This document shows, piece by piece, positions 1 through 11,199 of a DNA stretch of 64,000 nt. Within the stretch, counting starts at the first letter, position 1; each line of letters starts with the position of its first letter. Source of the stretch: Bryoerythrophyllum caledonicum (lineage: Eukaryota > Streptophyta > Bryopsida > Pottiales > Pottiaceae). The notes under the pieces were generated by a model. That model was not told where the DNA came from and made no database searches. It saw only the letters and a program-made list of their open reading frames with translations. The DNA lies in the NCBI GenBank assembly GCA_963971425.1, contig OZ020524.1, positions 15,999,845 to 16,063,844 on the forward strand, written 5' to 3'. The position numbers and the translations under genes were made by a program.

Positions 1-304
1 GCTGCGAAAGCAACGCAGTCCGCGACTCCCACCGAGCCACGGCGCAGATCCTAGTCCCAAAATGCTGGAGCGCTACTGGAAATCATCGGTAGCAGGCTCA
101 CTGCAGACAAAAGCCTTCAAAATGCTCACCGAGTACAGAAGTCGAATCATCATCTGAGGACGAGCATAATCCCGCGCGCGCAGAGGATCCTCCACCTCAA
201 AGCCATGTGATTTCACTGTTCCCTTCGCGCCGCGAGCGCTTTCTAGTTGCTAGGATCCGTTTTCAGGTGTTTTGGTTTGTGGGGTTGAGGGATTTTTGGT
301 TGCA
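1..304 (+). other. Upstream / 5' leader of the GT8 gene
   Basis: GC-rich sequence directly before the glycosyltransferase start codon, with a CG-dinucleotide cluster near 172-182. No coding frame here resembles a protein I know. I read it as proximal promoter plus 5' UTR by position only; I see no clear TATA box. Confidence 0.4.
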
Positions 305-3300
305 ATGCCAGACTACCAGGCGGCGCCGGGGATGGCGGCGAGGCGGGGGGTGCAAGCGCGGGCCTCCGACGAGGAGGCGCACCGGATGCGCACCATCCGG
401 CCCGACCTGGAGCCCGCGCCGCAGCCGTGGCCGGGCCTGCCGTACGTCGCGGTGCTGGTCATGTGCGGTTTCCTGGCGCTGCAGCTGTACCCGTCCACGC
501 ACTGGCGCCACCCGCAGGACCGCCTCAAGCGCTGGGTGCCGCACGGCGAACCGCACATCGTGCAAGCCACCGGCAAAGACGCGTTCTACAGCACCCTCGA
601 CGAGGTCCAGGTGCAGCAGCAAGAGGACCTCGCCGCGCAGCAGCAGCAGCAGGATCTCTCCAAGGTCAGTCACTCGCTCTTTCACCTAGTACTACTATTC
701 CATTCAGGGTTAGGAAAATTGTTAAGAAAACAACAGGCTGACAATCGTTTGCAGTCTGGATTCCGCGGCCGATCAGCCCTTCTCATCCCATGGACTTCAT
801 TGACGTAGTTCTCAAATTGGCTTTCGTACTTTCTAGATTGTTGAGAAATGTTTGCAGTTTCTGGAAGCTGGATTGTTTTACGTCGATTAGTGATAGAAAG
901 TCTTGTGATCCATGGGCTCATTAACCTAGCACTCAATTCGGCTTTCATATTGTAGAAGAGAATTATGGTTTGAAATCCTTTCAGGTTGTTAGAAAACAAC
1001 AGGTTGAGAATGCACTTCTCTACTCCAGAGAAAAGACCTAATTCAGAAGGAAAGAGATGGTTTTTTTCGTTGAGTTTGTGGGAGCTGGATCAAGACATGG
1101 ACAGAAATAGTAATGTATTAGGTTTGCGATGATCATCGAGATGGATTTGTTTGCAAACCTAGTATGTGGAACCTTTGATTAGAATGGTGTAGAAGAAGAA
1201 GAAGTAGGTGAGGGAGGTTTTTATTCGTTGTCTAGACTGATAGTCGAATGATGCTGCAGGATGAGGAACATGACGAGGATACCTTGGCTTTTCTGAAGAA
1301 GGCTGGTGAGCAAGTAGTGCACATCTTTGTGAGCACAGATGCAAGCGACTTTCGGCCCATCGCCGTACTTGTGAATTCCACAGTCACTAATGCTTTGTGA
1401 GTCTTCTCTAGCACCTGTTGTGATGTTCATCTATCTCTTGGTAATCACGTTAGACTGAAGAAGCTTGTTGGTACTATTGCGTGCAGGCATCCAGAGCGCC
1501 TTCACTTCCATTTGGTGCTGCCGCCAAGCCATCGCTTCCGAGCAAAGCATTTGAGTGCTTTCTTCAGAGATGTGAAGATTGAGATTGTCAGGTAGTTCGC
1601 TCCCATGATGTCTTGTAGGATTGATCAAAGTAATTTTGAACTCATTGTACTGAATTCAGGACCTTGATGTTTGCAGTGAAAAGATTGATTTGACGGAGAT
1701 GGAGAAGCACATTTCGTTCCGGAATAACAGCAAGGCAAGGCCGGAGCTGCAGAGCGTCTACAACTTCGTGCCTTTCCTACTTCCTCGCTACTTCAAAGAT
1801 GTTGGCAGATTCATCTACCTTGATGCTGACGTTGTAGTGAAGGTAAACAAATCCATTCTCCAACTTCCTGCCACTTTTGTTTATAGAAGAAAATGGCCTA
1901 TTCTGCTGCAGATAAAATATTTCGCTATTACGCTGATCATCAGTCGACAGGGCTCAATCACTAGAGCCCATACGTAAAGATACCAAGAGTTTTGACCTGT
2001 TTTCTCAATTTCAGTTGTTAAAGTAGCTTCAAATATCAGCTCAAAGAGGAAAACGGCTATGGTTAAGATCCATGGTTCAATATGACCTCTCCTTCCTTCT
2101 CAAATGCAGGCGGCTAAGGCTACTTCTAACGAGAGACTTCCATTGACTTAATTGAAGGATTCTAGTTGAGACACCACGAAAGCTGTTAGCTGCTAAGAGT
2201 GAGGAAAGAGTAGGGGAACCCAACTGAGTGAAGAGGTGTTGTTTTTGTGCAGGGAAATATTGAGGAGCTATTGCAGATGGACCTGGAAGGCCGAGCTGCT
2301 GCGGCGGTAGAAGACTGTTCTCAGAAGCTGGAAACCTACTTCGACTTTGACCAGCTTGCAAAGATCCAGGCGCGGTCAGACAAGCCTGTGTGGGTTCCAA
2401 GTGCGCCCATCAACTCCGAGGCCTGCGTGTTCAACCGAGGCGTGCTTGTGATCGATACCAAACAGTGGATCAAAGAGCAGGTGACAGACGCTATTCTGTG
2501 GTGGATGGACGAGTTTCATGATGCCGACTCAGTGCTCTACAAGTACGTTATCTGAACAACTCAACCTCATGATCTGACGCAACTGTGACTCCAACTGTTT
2601 CCACCTCTGATGGATATAGTTGAGTTTTTTTGGCAAAGTGAACCTCTTTTCTCATTAAAATCAGCCCTGAGTAGCTCTAAACCAATCTTCAATCATATCA
2701 AAGAGGAAAAAAAGGGGCTAAGTACACCATGATCTCTTCTTCTTTTACCTCTCAAAGGTTGCTAAAACTAGTTCTATCTTGAATTGAAAGACCACCACGC
2801 TCTTCCGTACTTTAGTTGAGAGAGAGTAGAATCACAAAAAAATAGAGGAGTATCTAATTGCAACTTGGGGTGACTTTTCAAATAACCTCTTTCTTTCTTC
2901 ATTCTCCAAGGTGGGTAAAGCTACTCCTAGACCACCAAGCTGCTCTTCCACCATCGAAGAGTGAGGAAAGAGTAGTGAGTTGACATCAACTGTTGTAAGG
3001 AAGTTACTTCATTGTTTTGTTGTGGTGTTCCAGGTACGGGCTGTCGCAACCACCATTTCTGCTTGCACTCTACGGAAAGTACAAGAAACTGGACACTCTG
3101 TGGAACGTGCGGGGGCTGGGGCGCCGCGAGTTGAGCGAGCGGGAGCGTGAGTATTTAGAGAGCAAGTACCATCACAAGCCAGACCGGACACCCTTCATCT
3201 CCTTCGAGGCTGACGCCGCCAAGATTCTACACTTCAACGGCAAGTTCAAGCCCTGGAAGCGCGTGAGGCCAGTGGGAGCCTCCAAGGACGTGGTTTCCAG

Positions 3301-3394
3301 GTGCGGCGCCAAAGGAGTGGAATGCGCCAAGCTTTGGTGGGAGTATCTCAGCCCTCTCGCTGATGAAATCCTCAAACATGATGATACCATGTAG
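305..3394 (+). CDS. GT8 family glycosyltransferase (galacturonosyltransferase-like), six exons
   Basis: Predicted 472-residue type II membrane glycosyltransferase. Exons by frame and GT/AG sites: 305-664, 1260-1396, 1487-1591, 1677-1842, 2253-2542, 3034-3394. A hydrophobic anchor lies at about residues 45-62 after a short basic N-terminus, followed by a Gln-rich stem. The catalytic domain starts near residue 135 with VHIFVSTDA. It carries the metal-binding DxD as D250-A-D252 in the context YLDADVVV, then an NSEACVFNRGV segment, and ends with the GT8 signature H419-x-x-G422-x-x-K425-P-W. Family knowledge: plant GT8 proteins of this kind act in the Golgi on wall polysaccharides using UDP-sugars. 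The exact donor and acceptor cannot be read from sequence; GATL-type is the nearest class I recognise. Start: the first ATG in frame with the anchor. Introns 4 and 5 carry copies of a dispersed repeat, and the 3' end is tandemly duplicated downstream. Confidence 0.92.
705..1015. repeat. Degenerate tandem repeat in GT8 intron 1
   Basis: Three diverged units start near 712, 833 and 985. They share a TTGTTAAGAAAACAACAGG-like core and, in two of them, a CCATGG...CTTTCRTA segment (near 785 and 907). Spacing is about 120-150 bases. No function is apparent. Confidence 0.55.
2034..2230 (+). repeat. Dispersed intron-associated repeat, copy in GT8 intron 4
   Basis: About 200 bases running from a TCAGCTCAAAGAGGAAAA start through ATGACCTCT and GGCTAAGGCTACT to AAGAGTGAGGAAAGAGTAG. 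Related copies are in the next intron and in introns of three other genes of this window. I see no terminal inverted repeats and no coding frame. Confidence 0.7.
2655..2990 (+). repeat. Dispersed intron-associated repeat, one and a half copies in GT8 intron 5
   Basis: Two abutting diverged units, about 2655-2870 and 2875-2990. They share the landmarks TATCAAAGAGGAAAA, CTCAAAGGTTGCTAAAACTA, GACCACCA and GAGTGAGGAAAGAGTAG with the copy in intron 4. The junction reads like head-to-tail duplication. Confidence 0.65.
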
Positions 3395-3720
3395 ACAGAA
3401 GAAGTAGTAGTAGAAGAAGAAGAAGAAGAACTCTGGTCACCAGTGGAAGCTGGCGTGAATAGAGTGTCTGTTCTTTCCACCACTCAGTCGATGCCCACAA
3501 GACAAAGGATTAGTAGTATGAAACTACTTCCCCTCTTGAGGGTAGATAGAAATCCACTGATGAAATCCTCAAACACAATGATACCATGTAGACAGAAGAA
3601 CTCTGGTCACCAGTGGAGGCCGGCGTGAATAGAGTGTCTGTTCTTTCCATCACTTGGTCGATGCCCACAAGGCAAAGGATTAGCAGTATGAAACTACTCC
3701 CCCTCCCGAGGGTAGACACT
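3361..3720 (+). repeat. Tandem duplication of the GT8 last-exon tail and 3' UTR
   Basis: Two units with a period of about 197 bases start at 3361 and 3558. Unit 1 contains the last 11 codons and the stop of the GT8 gene. Unit 2 repeats them almost unchanged (TDEILKHNDTM then TAG) followed by the same 3' UTR. Unit 1 has an extra GAAGAA/TAGTAG microsatellite after the stop. A third, more diverged partial unit is at about 3918-4020. Confidence 0.85.
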
Positions 3721-5620
3721 ATAAGCGTCACGTGGAACTGGGAGTGTCATTGTACCACTAGATCATGTTGTAGCGTACTTATAGATTGACAGTTACAGAA
3801 CATCCTGAGAATTAGATTTCCCTATGCTCATGGTTGGATCTTTTGAATAGGAATTATATTTAGTGAGGAGACGTTCTACCACTCTCACTTGCCATTGATT
3901 TTGGTTTTGTTTGTTTGTAAGAACTCTGGGTCTCCAAAGGAGGCTAGTGTGAATGAAGTGTCTCTTCGTTCCACCACTAGGTCTATTCACATGACATAGG
4001 TTAGCACAATCAGCTCCCTTTAAGTATTTGATACGATGGCAATTTCATCATGAGAGGTTGCTTTTGACCAAAACAAAGATTTGCTCTCTACAACATCAAT
4101 CTCCTATGACAACCACATCCATCAAGCTAAATTGTCACTCCGCATGACATCCCTTGTATGTAACAGCCATAACCCACTCTTTCCATTATAAGAGCCGTTT
4201 ACATGGAAGCCTCTATATATAGCAGGTAGAACAAACAAGGCTATTCTATAAGTAGTTGGCTGTAGTATGGAACTACTTTCCCCCATATTTGTGTCTACAA
4301 TTTATGTATCAAGAAATTTTGACAATACAAGAATGATATAAATTTGACATGAGATTCATGCTTATGTGAAGTTGATACAAATGGCATTTCATGATTGTAT
4401 GAAATAGTCTACAAAATTAACATAGAAGTGATATGGTCCCATTGCTTCTTAAATTGATATTGTTATAAAAGGCAATTGGGAGTTTGTATATATTTTATTT
4501 TCATATGAAGATTGTATTGCAACAATCAACAAGGAAATTGGTTTAGTTATCACCTGGTGATAATTTTATATTTTAGTAATGGAAAAACAAACAAAGGATC
4601 TCCATATGATTGGGAGAAATCATTACCTCAATAATTGAGTTCTAAATATTGTATGGAAACAATATAAATTGATATAATAAGTCTTATTTACATATTCTAA
4701 ACTTAGGAACATTAATTTTGTATCTCTTGATGATTCTTTTTTTTAATGAAAATTCAATAAGAATTTTCTATTACCATAGACATATCTATTGGATTTTAAA
4801 AAAACATTGGATTGCAATAAGAAATATTATGATTTTGCATTTGATGAGGGAATCACCGAAAATGAAAGTGATACATACACCATAGGTGCACAATGACGGA
4901 CAATTTTTTTTCAATGCTCTATTAGTATATTTCAAACACATCTGAATATGTGTCAAGTTGTAAGGAAAACACAAGTCAACCTCTAAGAAAATTTTGTTTA
5001 AATTCTATTTGGCAACAATTGTCACGTGATAAAGTTTGTGCATGGAATAAAAGTTGTGCATGCACAAGTGCATTGAAATAGTTTTGACTCTACACCTTTG
5101 ACAACTTCATCATTGACAATAAGTACCCCTTGTGACATTCTCAATACTTGCATACAAGATTAGTTGCTTTGTTTTTACTACTACACACTCTGTGAACGGC
5201 TTGGCTATCATATTCCTTGCTTGTTACACAGGCATCTCATGTTGGCTAGCCACCTCTCTTTGGAATCTCATATTTCACATTTTGTGTGGATCTTGAATTT
5301 GGTGAATAGTTGTAGATTGATCTAGTGTGTCATGTTGATTGGAAAGCACCTCCACAAACTACCTTAATCGCATGGATATATTGTTTGGAACTGTAGTTAT
5401 TGCATTTTTTGTGAGCTACTGGCTGATTTTCTTTGAATGGAGACATTTAGTATAGACGCAATTTTTCATTTGCTAAAAAATGATTCTTAGTCTTGAAATG
5501 CTAGATATGTACCTTTAGTTTGAAACTTTTAGAACTACAAAAGATGGCCATTTATGATGAATATCTTTAAATCCAGAAGATTGTCTAATTGTGTTGTTTT
5601 TTCTCTTTGTTGCTCATTAG
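3721..5620. other. Intergenic, AT-rich
   Basis: Apart from the third diverged copy of the GT8 tail near 3918-4020 I see no gene. The sequence is AT-rich with scattered short poly-A/T runs, and open frames are short and unlike known proteins. Confidence 0.5.
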
Positions 5621-5621
5621 C

Positions 5622-6355
5622 ATGCAAAAAACTCCAATTGAGAAAGAGAATGTGGTTGTTCACTTGCTATCAAATGGACTTATTGTGCACAAGGTTGCCC
5701 AACAAGTGCAACGGTGAGCTGGATAGCAAATAAGAAGTTGCTAGACCGCGTTGCTTGTTGTGTTGGTCGCCTTGCGCTTCTATCAGATACTGACAAACAA
5801 GAGATTTTGGGGGACATCACATGTGTCAATTGTGATGCGGCTGTTGTTGTTGTAGCAAGCTTAGCTTGATACGCCAATATTGTATTGGCGAAGTCCATAA
5901 GGATTGAACACTGACGGATTGGAGGAGGGTAGTGTGGTCGGACAAGACAATGATCAAGCGTCTTGGTTTATACTGAAGCTCTTGGTGTTGGAAACGGCAG
6001 GGAAAAGGACTATCAAATCGCACTACTCAAGCCACAATGAAACACGGTGGTAGTTTGCTCATGACATGGGATTGCATGACTGCTCAAGGCATAGGCTACC
6101 TCACCAAGATTGTAGGGAAGATAGACGTAGACTTGTACTACAAGATCTACGGAATGAACTCATGCCCTTCCTCGATGGATACAATTTGGGTGTTGAGCAT
6201 GTCATTTTCCAGCAAGACAATGATCCAAAGCACACTTCCTGAAAGGCAAAGGCATGCATAGAACAACATGGCTTGCAAGCAATGAAATGGCCAATGCAAT
6301 CTCTAGACTTGAATCCAATAGAACATTTGTGGGAGCATCTCAAACGTTGTTTGAA
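5622..6355 (+). pseudogene. Tc1-like (Tc1/mariner superfamily) transposase remnant
   Basis: Frames must be switched to follow the protein. An N-terminal helix-turn-helix-like part (TPIEKENVVVHLLSNG) is at about 5630-5690, then WRRVVWSD near 5921-5944, then MKHGGSLLMTWDCMTAQGIG from 6037. The two most telling blocks are QQDNDPKHTS (about 6209-6238) and SLDLNPIEHLW (about 6300-6332). The first carries the second catalytic Asp of a DDE transposase; the second precedes the final acidic residue. A TGA follows PKHTS, and several other stops and shifts break the frame, so it cannot encode active enzyme. I could not identify terminal inverted repeats. Family knowledge: the motif spacing is that of Tc1-type rather than plant DD39D mariner-like transposases. 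Confidence 0.85.
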
Positions 6356-6362
6356 TGCATAC

Positions 6363-7285
6363 TTAATCCCTAAATTTCTTTGACAATTTCACACCAGAAC
6401 ACTTCAAAATTGCTTCTTTTAGTGCAATGAGTAAGGACAAAACAAAAAACTTTTACTTCTAGTTTTAATTGTAGGATCTCAATCAAGACTTATTAAGTAA
6501 CTTACATAAAAAATTTCATAAATTTTGACCGCACAGATTGTAATATTATAGAGTTTGAAGTAGAGAAAAGGGTCCATTTTCTTCCTTGCGTTTCATGGAT
6601 TTGCAGACTTTGACTTCACTTGGTGTCAAATTTTTGCATTACACAAGGTCTAAATTCATTTCAATCATGTTAATCATGATATTAGTTCCTTGTACTCCAA
6701 TTTAAAGAGGTAGATGAGGGGTGTAGCATATTCAAAATAATTGTGCAAGGAGTGGAGGTTCAAAAATTGTCAATTTGCATAATATTTTTTTTTGAACTTA
6801 GTATGTTTTAGAATGAGAATCCGAATGGTCGATAAGAAGGTCTATACCATGTAATGCTGCAAAAAAATAAAAAGTAAAAAATATGATGATCTCAAAGTTT
6901 TTGTGAAAAAGAAGTTTTTTTGGTACCTTGCCCGACAATGTGTGATAATGTGTGAAAATGATTGACTTGGATTTATGTGTTTTTTTCACTAAAGACAAGA
7001 GATTTTTTTTTACTTTTTGAAAGAAAAAAATATTACTTGCTAGTGTTGAAAATCTCACATTCAATAGAGTGTCCTAGCAAAAGTTTTGGAGTTGCTCGAC
7101 GTGCCTGCCCTCCTCATTTGAACTTCAAAATCCTATAACTTTTTCATAAAATGTTGGATTCAGGAAAAATTGGACTCACAGAAAGCTTTTATTAATGTCC
7201 ATCTATATCAAAAATATCAATGAAAATTGTTATAAAATTACACCATAGAGTCCTCCAAGGCGACTCTTGGAAATTTAGGGGTTAA
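6363..7285 (+). mobile_element. TTAA-flanked non-autonomous element (reference copy of a dispersed family)
   Basis: Bounded on both sides by TTAA, with inverted ends CCCTAAATTTCTTTG on the left and GAAATTTAGGGG on the right. It holds no protein. Recognisable landmarks are TTTTAGTGCAATGAGTAA, TTTGACCGCACAGATTG, TGACTTCACTTGGTGTC and GAGTGGAGGTTCAAAAATTG. The TTAA target and C-run ends are what piggyBac-type transposons produce, so it is probably a MITE mobilised by such an enzyme (inference). The neighbouring Tc1-like remnant ends just before it. Confidence 0.7.
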
Positions 7286-8840
7286 ATCAACCAAGTGAGA
7301 TGTTGGAATTGTAGGAGATGGTGGAGAAGGAGTGGAAAAAATCAGTGTAGAAGTTATCCTCACTGCTATAGATAGCATGCCATGCCGTGTGCAGGTTGTT
7401 TTGAAGGCCAAGGGTGGCCCAACCAAATATTGATTATCATGTCCAAAATTGTTTCAATATTTTGTCTCTATTGAAAGCCGCTTTTCTTGTTCTTTCTAGA
7501 TCCAATCGTTGCATATTTTGCACCATGTCTTTCCAAACATACAACAATCCTTCATTTCAATATTTAGCTCTGTTGACCCAATATTATAGGCTACAGAAGA
7601 AAAAAGTGACATCACTTGAAAGTTTGACATATATTTGTTTAAGTTTACATATTTCATATTAATTTAGAATAGAATACATGAGATATAATATGCATGCATG
7701 TGTTTTTTTTTTGCGAGAGTAAGTTTTTGTTTATTCAAGCTTAGACTTTTATACACTCGGTACAACCACAACAAACTTGAATCCAAGGCTAAAACATAAC
7801 AACAATCATCACCATATGCAACCTCAAATTTGCATCACAAACCCTGGTTCACACATGACCATCAGACCAACTAACTAGAGATGTTGCCCCAGACAAAGCT
7901 ATCTTGTGAGCCGTGAGCCATAAGCACATTCTAAAATTTTGATACATTTTATAGAAAAAATAGTGAAGAAGCAAAATTTTCAAACATGCTTATCTAAAAT
8001 TAGTAAAATGGCACACCTATGACCATGGTTTAGGCTTCAAGATTTATTTTTTGGTTACTTAAATTATACAAAATTATGTATTCTGATAGGTAGTGAATTG
8101 GAGGGCATGGTGTACACTACTTAGTGTTAAGGAACCCAAGTGGTGGCTCTTTTACTCTCACCGCATTTTCATTAGAGTAGAGAAGTGCACATACAATGTA
8201 GAACTAATGTAGTACAACACTAAACAATCACGGAGTGTTTCATAAGCAAGATCTGTAGAACTTGCTTAATCTCGTTGAAGGTGAAACTAGGGGCATACAT
8301 GAAGAGATCCATCCAAAAAAGCCTACGACAAACAAATTGATATTAGCACCATGTCCAAGTAAAAGAGTTGGAATACCCGAGTGGCCGTTTGGTTAGGTGG
8401 GCTCCAAAATACAAGTACCACTTAAAAGATTTGTTATTGACGGCACCCTTTAAAGACTCATGCTCGGAGTTTATCTCTAGGCACCACTTTCTAGAGTTGG
8501 AGTTGAAGACAAAACCCATACATCACCCTTGAAGGGGTGTCATCAACATGCACTTATTTTCTGCTAATCAAAATTTGTAGTAGCAAGTCAACTGTCTTTT
8601 CACTCATCGTGTAGTATCTGAACACATTAAACCTTTGCAATATTGTTGTCTTAGACATGGAGCAACACGCCAATGATGTGTATGATGCACTTTGTAAGTA
8701 GGTGCAAAATTCCAACTGTCTATCATCGTTGGCATGTGTGCACATTCTTGTTATTTGATTTAATTTTGCATGACTCTTAAGTTTTGCGCTGCATAGTTGA
8801 TGTAATTTGATTGATGTTTCCTACAGAGTTTTAAGTAGCA
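7286..8840. other. Intergenic, no recognised gene
   Basis: AT-rich sequence with a poly-T run near 7703. The short open frames (for example near 7414-7662) resemble nothing I know. The stretch near 8370-8400 looks a little like a tRNA D-arm but does not fold into a tRNA. Confidence 0.4.
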
Positions 8841-9450
8841 ATGGAGGAGGTCTAGGATATTCACAAGATTGAAGATGCCAAGATCACTTTGCCTCTATTT
8901 GCTGATGATTTGGAGAAGGAGATGCATGACTTTGTATTGAAGAAATATCAACACCAACACATGTCTAGATAGTCTTAGACTTAAACCAAAATCTAAGTAA
9001 AAGCTCCGCATTCCTTTGTGCCGAATGTTGTCATTGGTAGTTGTTAGGCCATACCTCAAAAATGACGTTCTGAACCTTGCCTCACATTTTGTGAGCAATG
9101 GATACATGGATGGCATTAAGATTTTTTATGTAGCACTTAATGATCATGAGGGGAAGTCAGTAGATGTTTCCAAGTCTATTGTCTTAAGTAGGAGTTTGTT
9201 CAAAATTAATGCCAATGAGTCATTTGAGGCAAAAAGTGCAAAAGAACAAGGATTTTAAGTACTTTGCGGGCAAGATGTTCCACGTGTGGGATGGAAACCG
9301 CTGCTTGCAAAATTGGATGTTGATCATCAGTTGGGACCATGCTGGCAATGAGGATTGACATTATTTGGTGGAATCCGTCATATTGGATGTTCAATGATAC
9401 ATGGCGCCTCTTCTCACTGCACTTCACTAGATGAATTGGTTAGAAAATGG
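8841..9450 (+). pseudogene. Remnant of a ParB-like domain gene (ParB/DNA-methyltransferase type family)
   Basis: Broken coding sequence. One frame gives PYLKNDVLNLASHFVSNGYM, then KIFYVALNDHEGKSVDVSKS at about 9048-9180. A frameshift near 9235 leads to NKDFKYFAGKMFHVWDGNRC (about 9249-9308) and later VESVILDV. The pattern of a ruled action or substitution segment followed by WDGNxxLxxW resembles the G-x-H/R-R-L-x-A core of ParB/sulfiredoxin-like domains. From memory, seed-free plants and charophytes carry proteins that join such a domain to an N4/N6 DNA methyltransferase; the pseudogene near 51-52 kb would fit that second half. At least one frameshift and several stops show it is dead. Assignment is tentative. 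Confidence 0.45.
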
Positions 9451-9712
9451 ACATTCTCTAAACTTCTAATTAATTCATTACATCTAATCTGGCATGTGTT
9501 CAAGGTGCTCTACACCATTTTCTTATTGATAAAAAACAATTCAAACCCAAGAAAAAGATCAAATACAAGTCAACCCTGTACTCTCTTGAAATCCTTTAAA
9601 TTCAAATGCATTGGAAAATCACATGACTTACCCCACATTGAAAACAAAATAAACTGCATTCCAAATATGGTGATGCTTTTCTATTGGCCCCTCAACACAA
9701 ATGGTATCTACA
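9451..9712. other. Intergenic, no recognised gene
   Basis: The 120-codon open frame reaching into this stretch has no recognisable motif. I see only AT-rich sequence here. Confidence 0.4.
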
Positions 9713-9713
9713 G

Positions 9714-9950
9714 ATGAAGTATGTTAACACAAAACATCATCCGCACATAACAACCTCTTCCAAGCTTTATCTCTAACGTGCCACACCATTTCGGAATGTG
9801 AGTCAAAATCTCTATAGCATAGTGTAAATATCCTAGACTCTAAATTCACTCCTAAGAATTTGATGCACCTTCCGAAATGGTGTGGCATGTTCAAAATGGA
9901 GCTTAGATGAGAGTAGCGTGCTAGTAAAGTTTTACATTAACATACTTCAT
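9714..9950. mobile_element. Foldback / MITE-like inverted repeat
   Basis: Outer arms ATGAAGTATGTTAA (9715-9728) and TTAACATACTTCAT (9937-9950) are perfect inverted copies. A second inner pair, GCCACACCATTTCGGAA and TTCCGAAATGGTGTGGC, is also inverted. Total length is about 237 bases and there is no coding frame. This is typical of a small non-autonomous DNA transposon. Confidence 0.75.
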
Positions 9951-10084
9951 GGATAGATATCATTGGCTCGTTAGGGCCAATGAAGATGTGTCACACCATT
10001 TTCAAATGCACTTCATTTTGTCTTTAATGTGGGATATGACGGGTTGGTGGCACTTCCTTAAAGCAAGGTGTTGGAGGCTCTCTA

Positions 10085-10300
10085 GGACGTCCACTTACAG
10101 GAAGAGGCGTGCTCAAAAGAGCCCTTGCGTCCTTATCTAAAGGGGTGCCGTTGGCGGCACCCCCATAAAGATCCCTTCTTTGGGAGGTCCCAAGTGGGAG
10201 GCCCTCAAGGGATGTCGCCAACGGCACCTCCTTGGAAGGAGGTGCACGGGGCTCTTTAGCGTGTCAACTAGAAGGAGGCATGCTCGAACATACACATGTA
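10085..10300. repeat. GC-rich inverted-repeat block
   Basis: An island of high GC in AT-rich sequence. GGTGCCGTTGGCG (about 10142-10155) faces CGCCAACGGCACC (about 10213-10226), and outside these AAGAGCCC faces GGGCTCTTT. A diverged direct copy of a CACTTACAGGAAGAGGCGTG-like segment flanks each side. It could fold into a strong hairpin. Origin unknown. Confidence 0.6.
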
Positions 10301-11195
10301 TTCAACTTAATATTCCAAGAACTAATGGTGAATATTAAGGACCGCAAAGTGTTTTGCAGCGTGTTGGGTTACACTTGGATGATTAAATTTCAGAAGAGAG
10401 TCCTACTGTTAGGGGTGCATCTTGTTGATTATGAAGGAGCAGTCAAAATGAAAGACTACAGATTAGATCAACTTAATAGTGAGTGCCAAATTTCCAGATT
10501 TGGTCACTCTCCTCAATGCATACGAAACATTAAAAAGTTGTTTGTGCACGAGCCTTACGGCAGACATAATCCAAGGCCTATAGAATGAAGGATGGTAAAT
10601 GTACCATGACTTTGCCCACAAGACTTTGCCAAAACTACATGCACGGATAGAAATGGATATCCTCTTTACAAGAGAAGAAATGACAACCGTTTTTTTGTAA
10701 ACAACAACGGTCATTAAGCTAACAACCCTCGCATTGTACTGTACAACTTATATCTAGTGTCAAATTACAATGTGCACACTAATGTTAAGGTAAGTTTTCT
10801 GTACTGCCCTTTCATTGTTGTTTAAAGGTCATCTTAATAATTTATTGTTCATTTTTGCCAACAGATTTGTTCGTTGATCATCATTGTAAAATACCTTTTT
10901 AATTCAAGTATGATGGTCACAATTGCGTAATTGTGGTCTTAGACAGCAACGACACGATTCAACACTACATTGATACTAGGTATGTCTCTACGTCTAAGGC
11001 AACTTGAAGGCTATTTGGCAATAATGAGGTAAGTGGTAGTAAATGTCAAACCACATTTAATGCAATAGTTAGTGCAGTACACGCATGAAGATATTTGGGG
11101 ACAACGGGTAAGTATACTAGTCTACTACATGTAATAAAAGAGGAGGGGCCAATACTCGGTCAATACCCAAGCAATCTGCTGCGCCATGTGGCGAT
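10301..11195. other. Intergenic, no recognised gene
   Basis: No motif recognised in the open frame near 10232-10588. The stretch has average AT richness and no clear repeat structure. Confidence 0.35.
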
Positions 11196-11199
11196 ACCT

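Noticed and set aside
2247..2555. Reading GT8 exon 5 as a separate gene
   Set aside because: It begins at an intron acceptor and continues the GT8 frame directly after the DxD exon.
8365..8410. tRNA-like segment GAGTGGCCGTTTGGTTAGG
   Set aside because: No matching acceptor stem, anticodon arm or T-arm around it.
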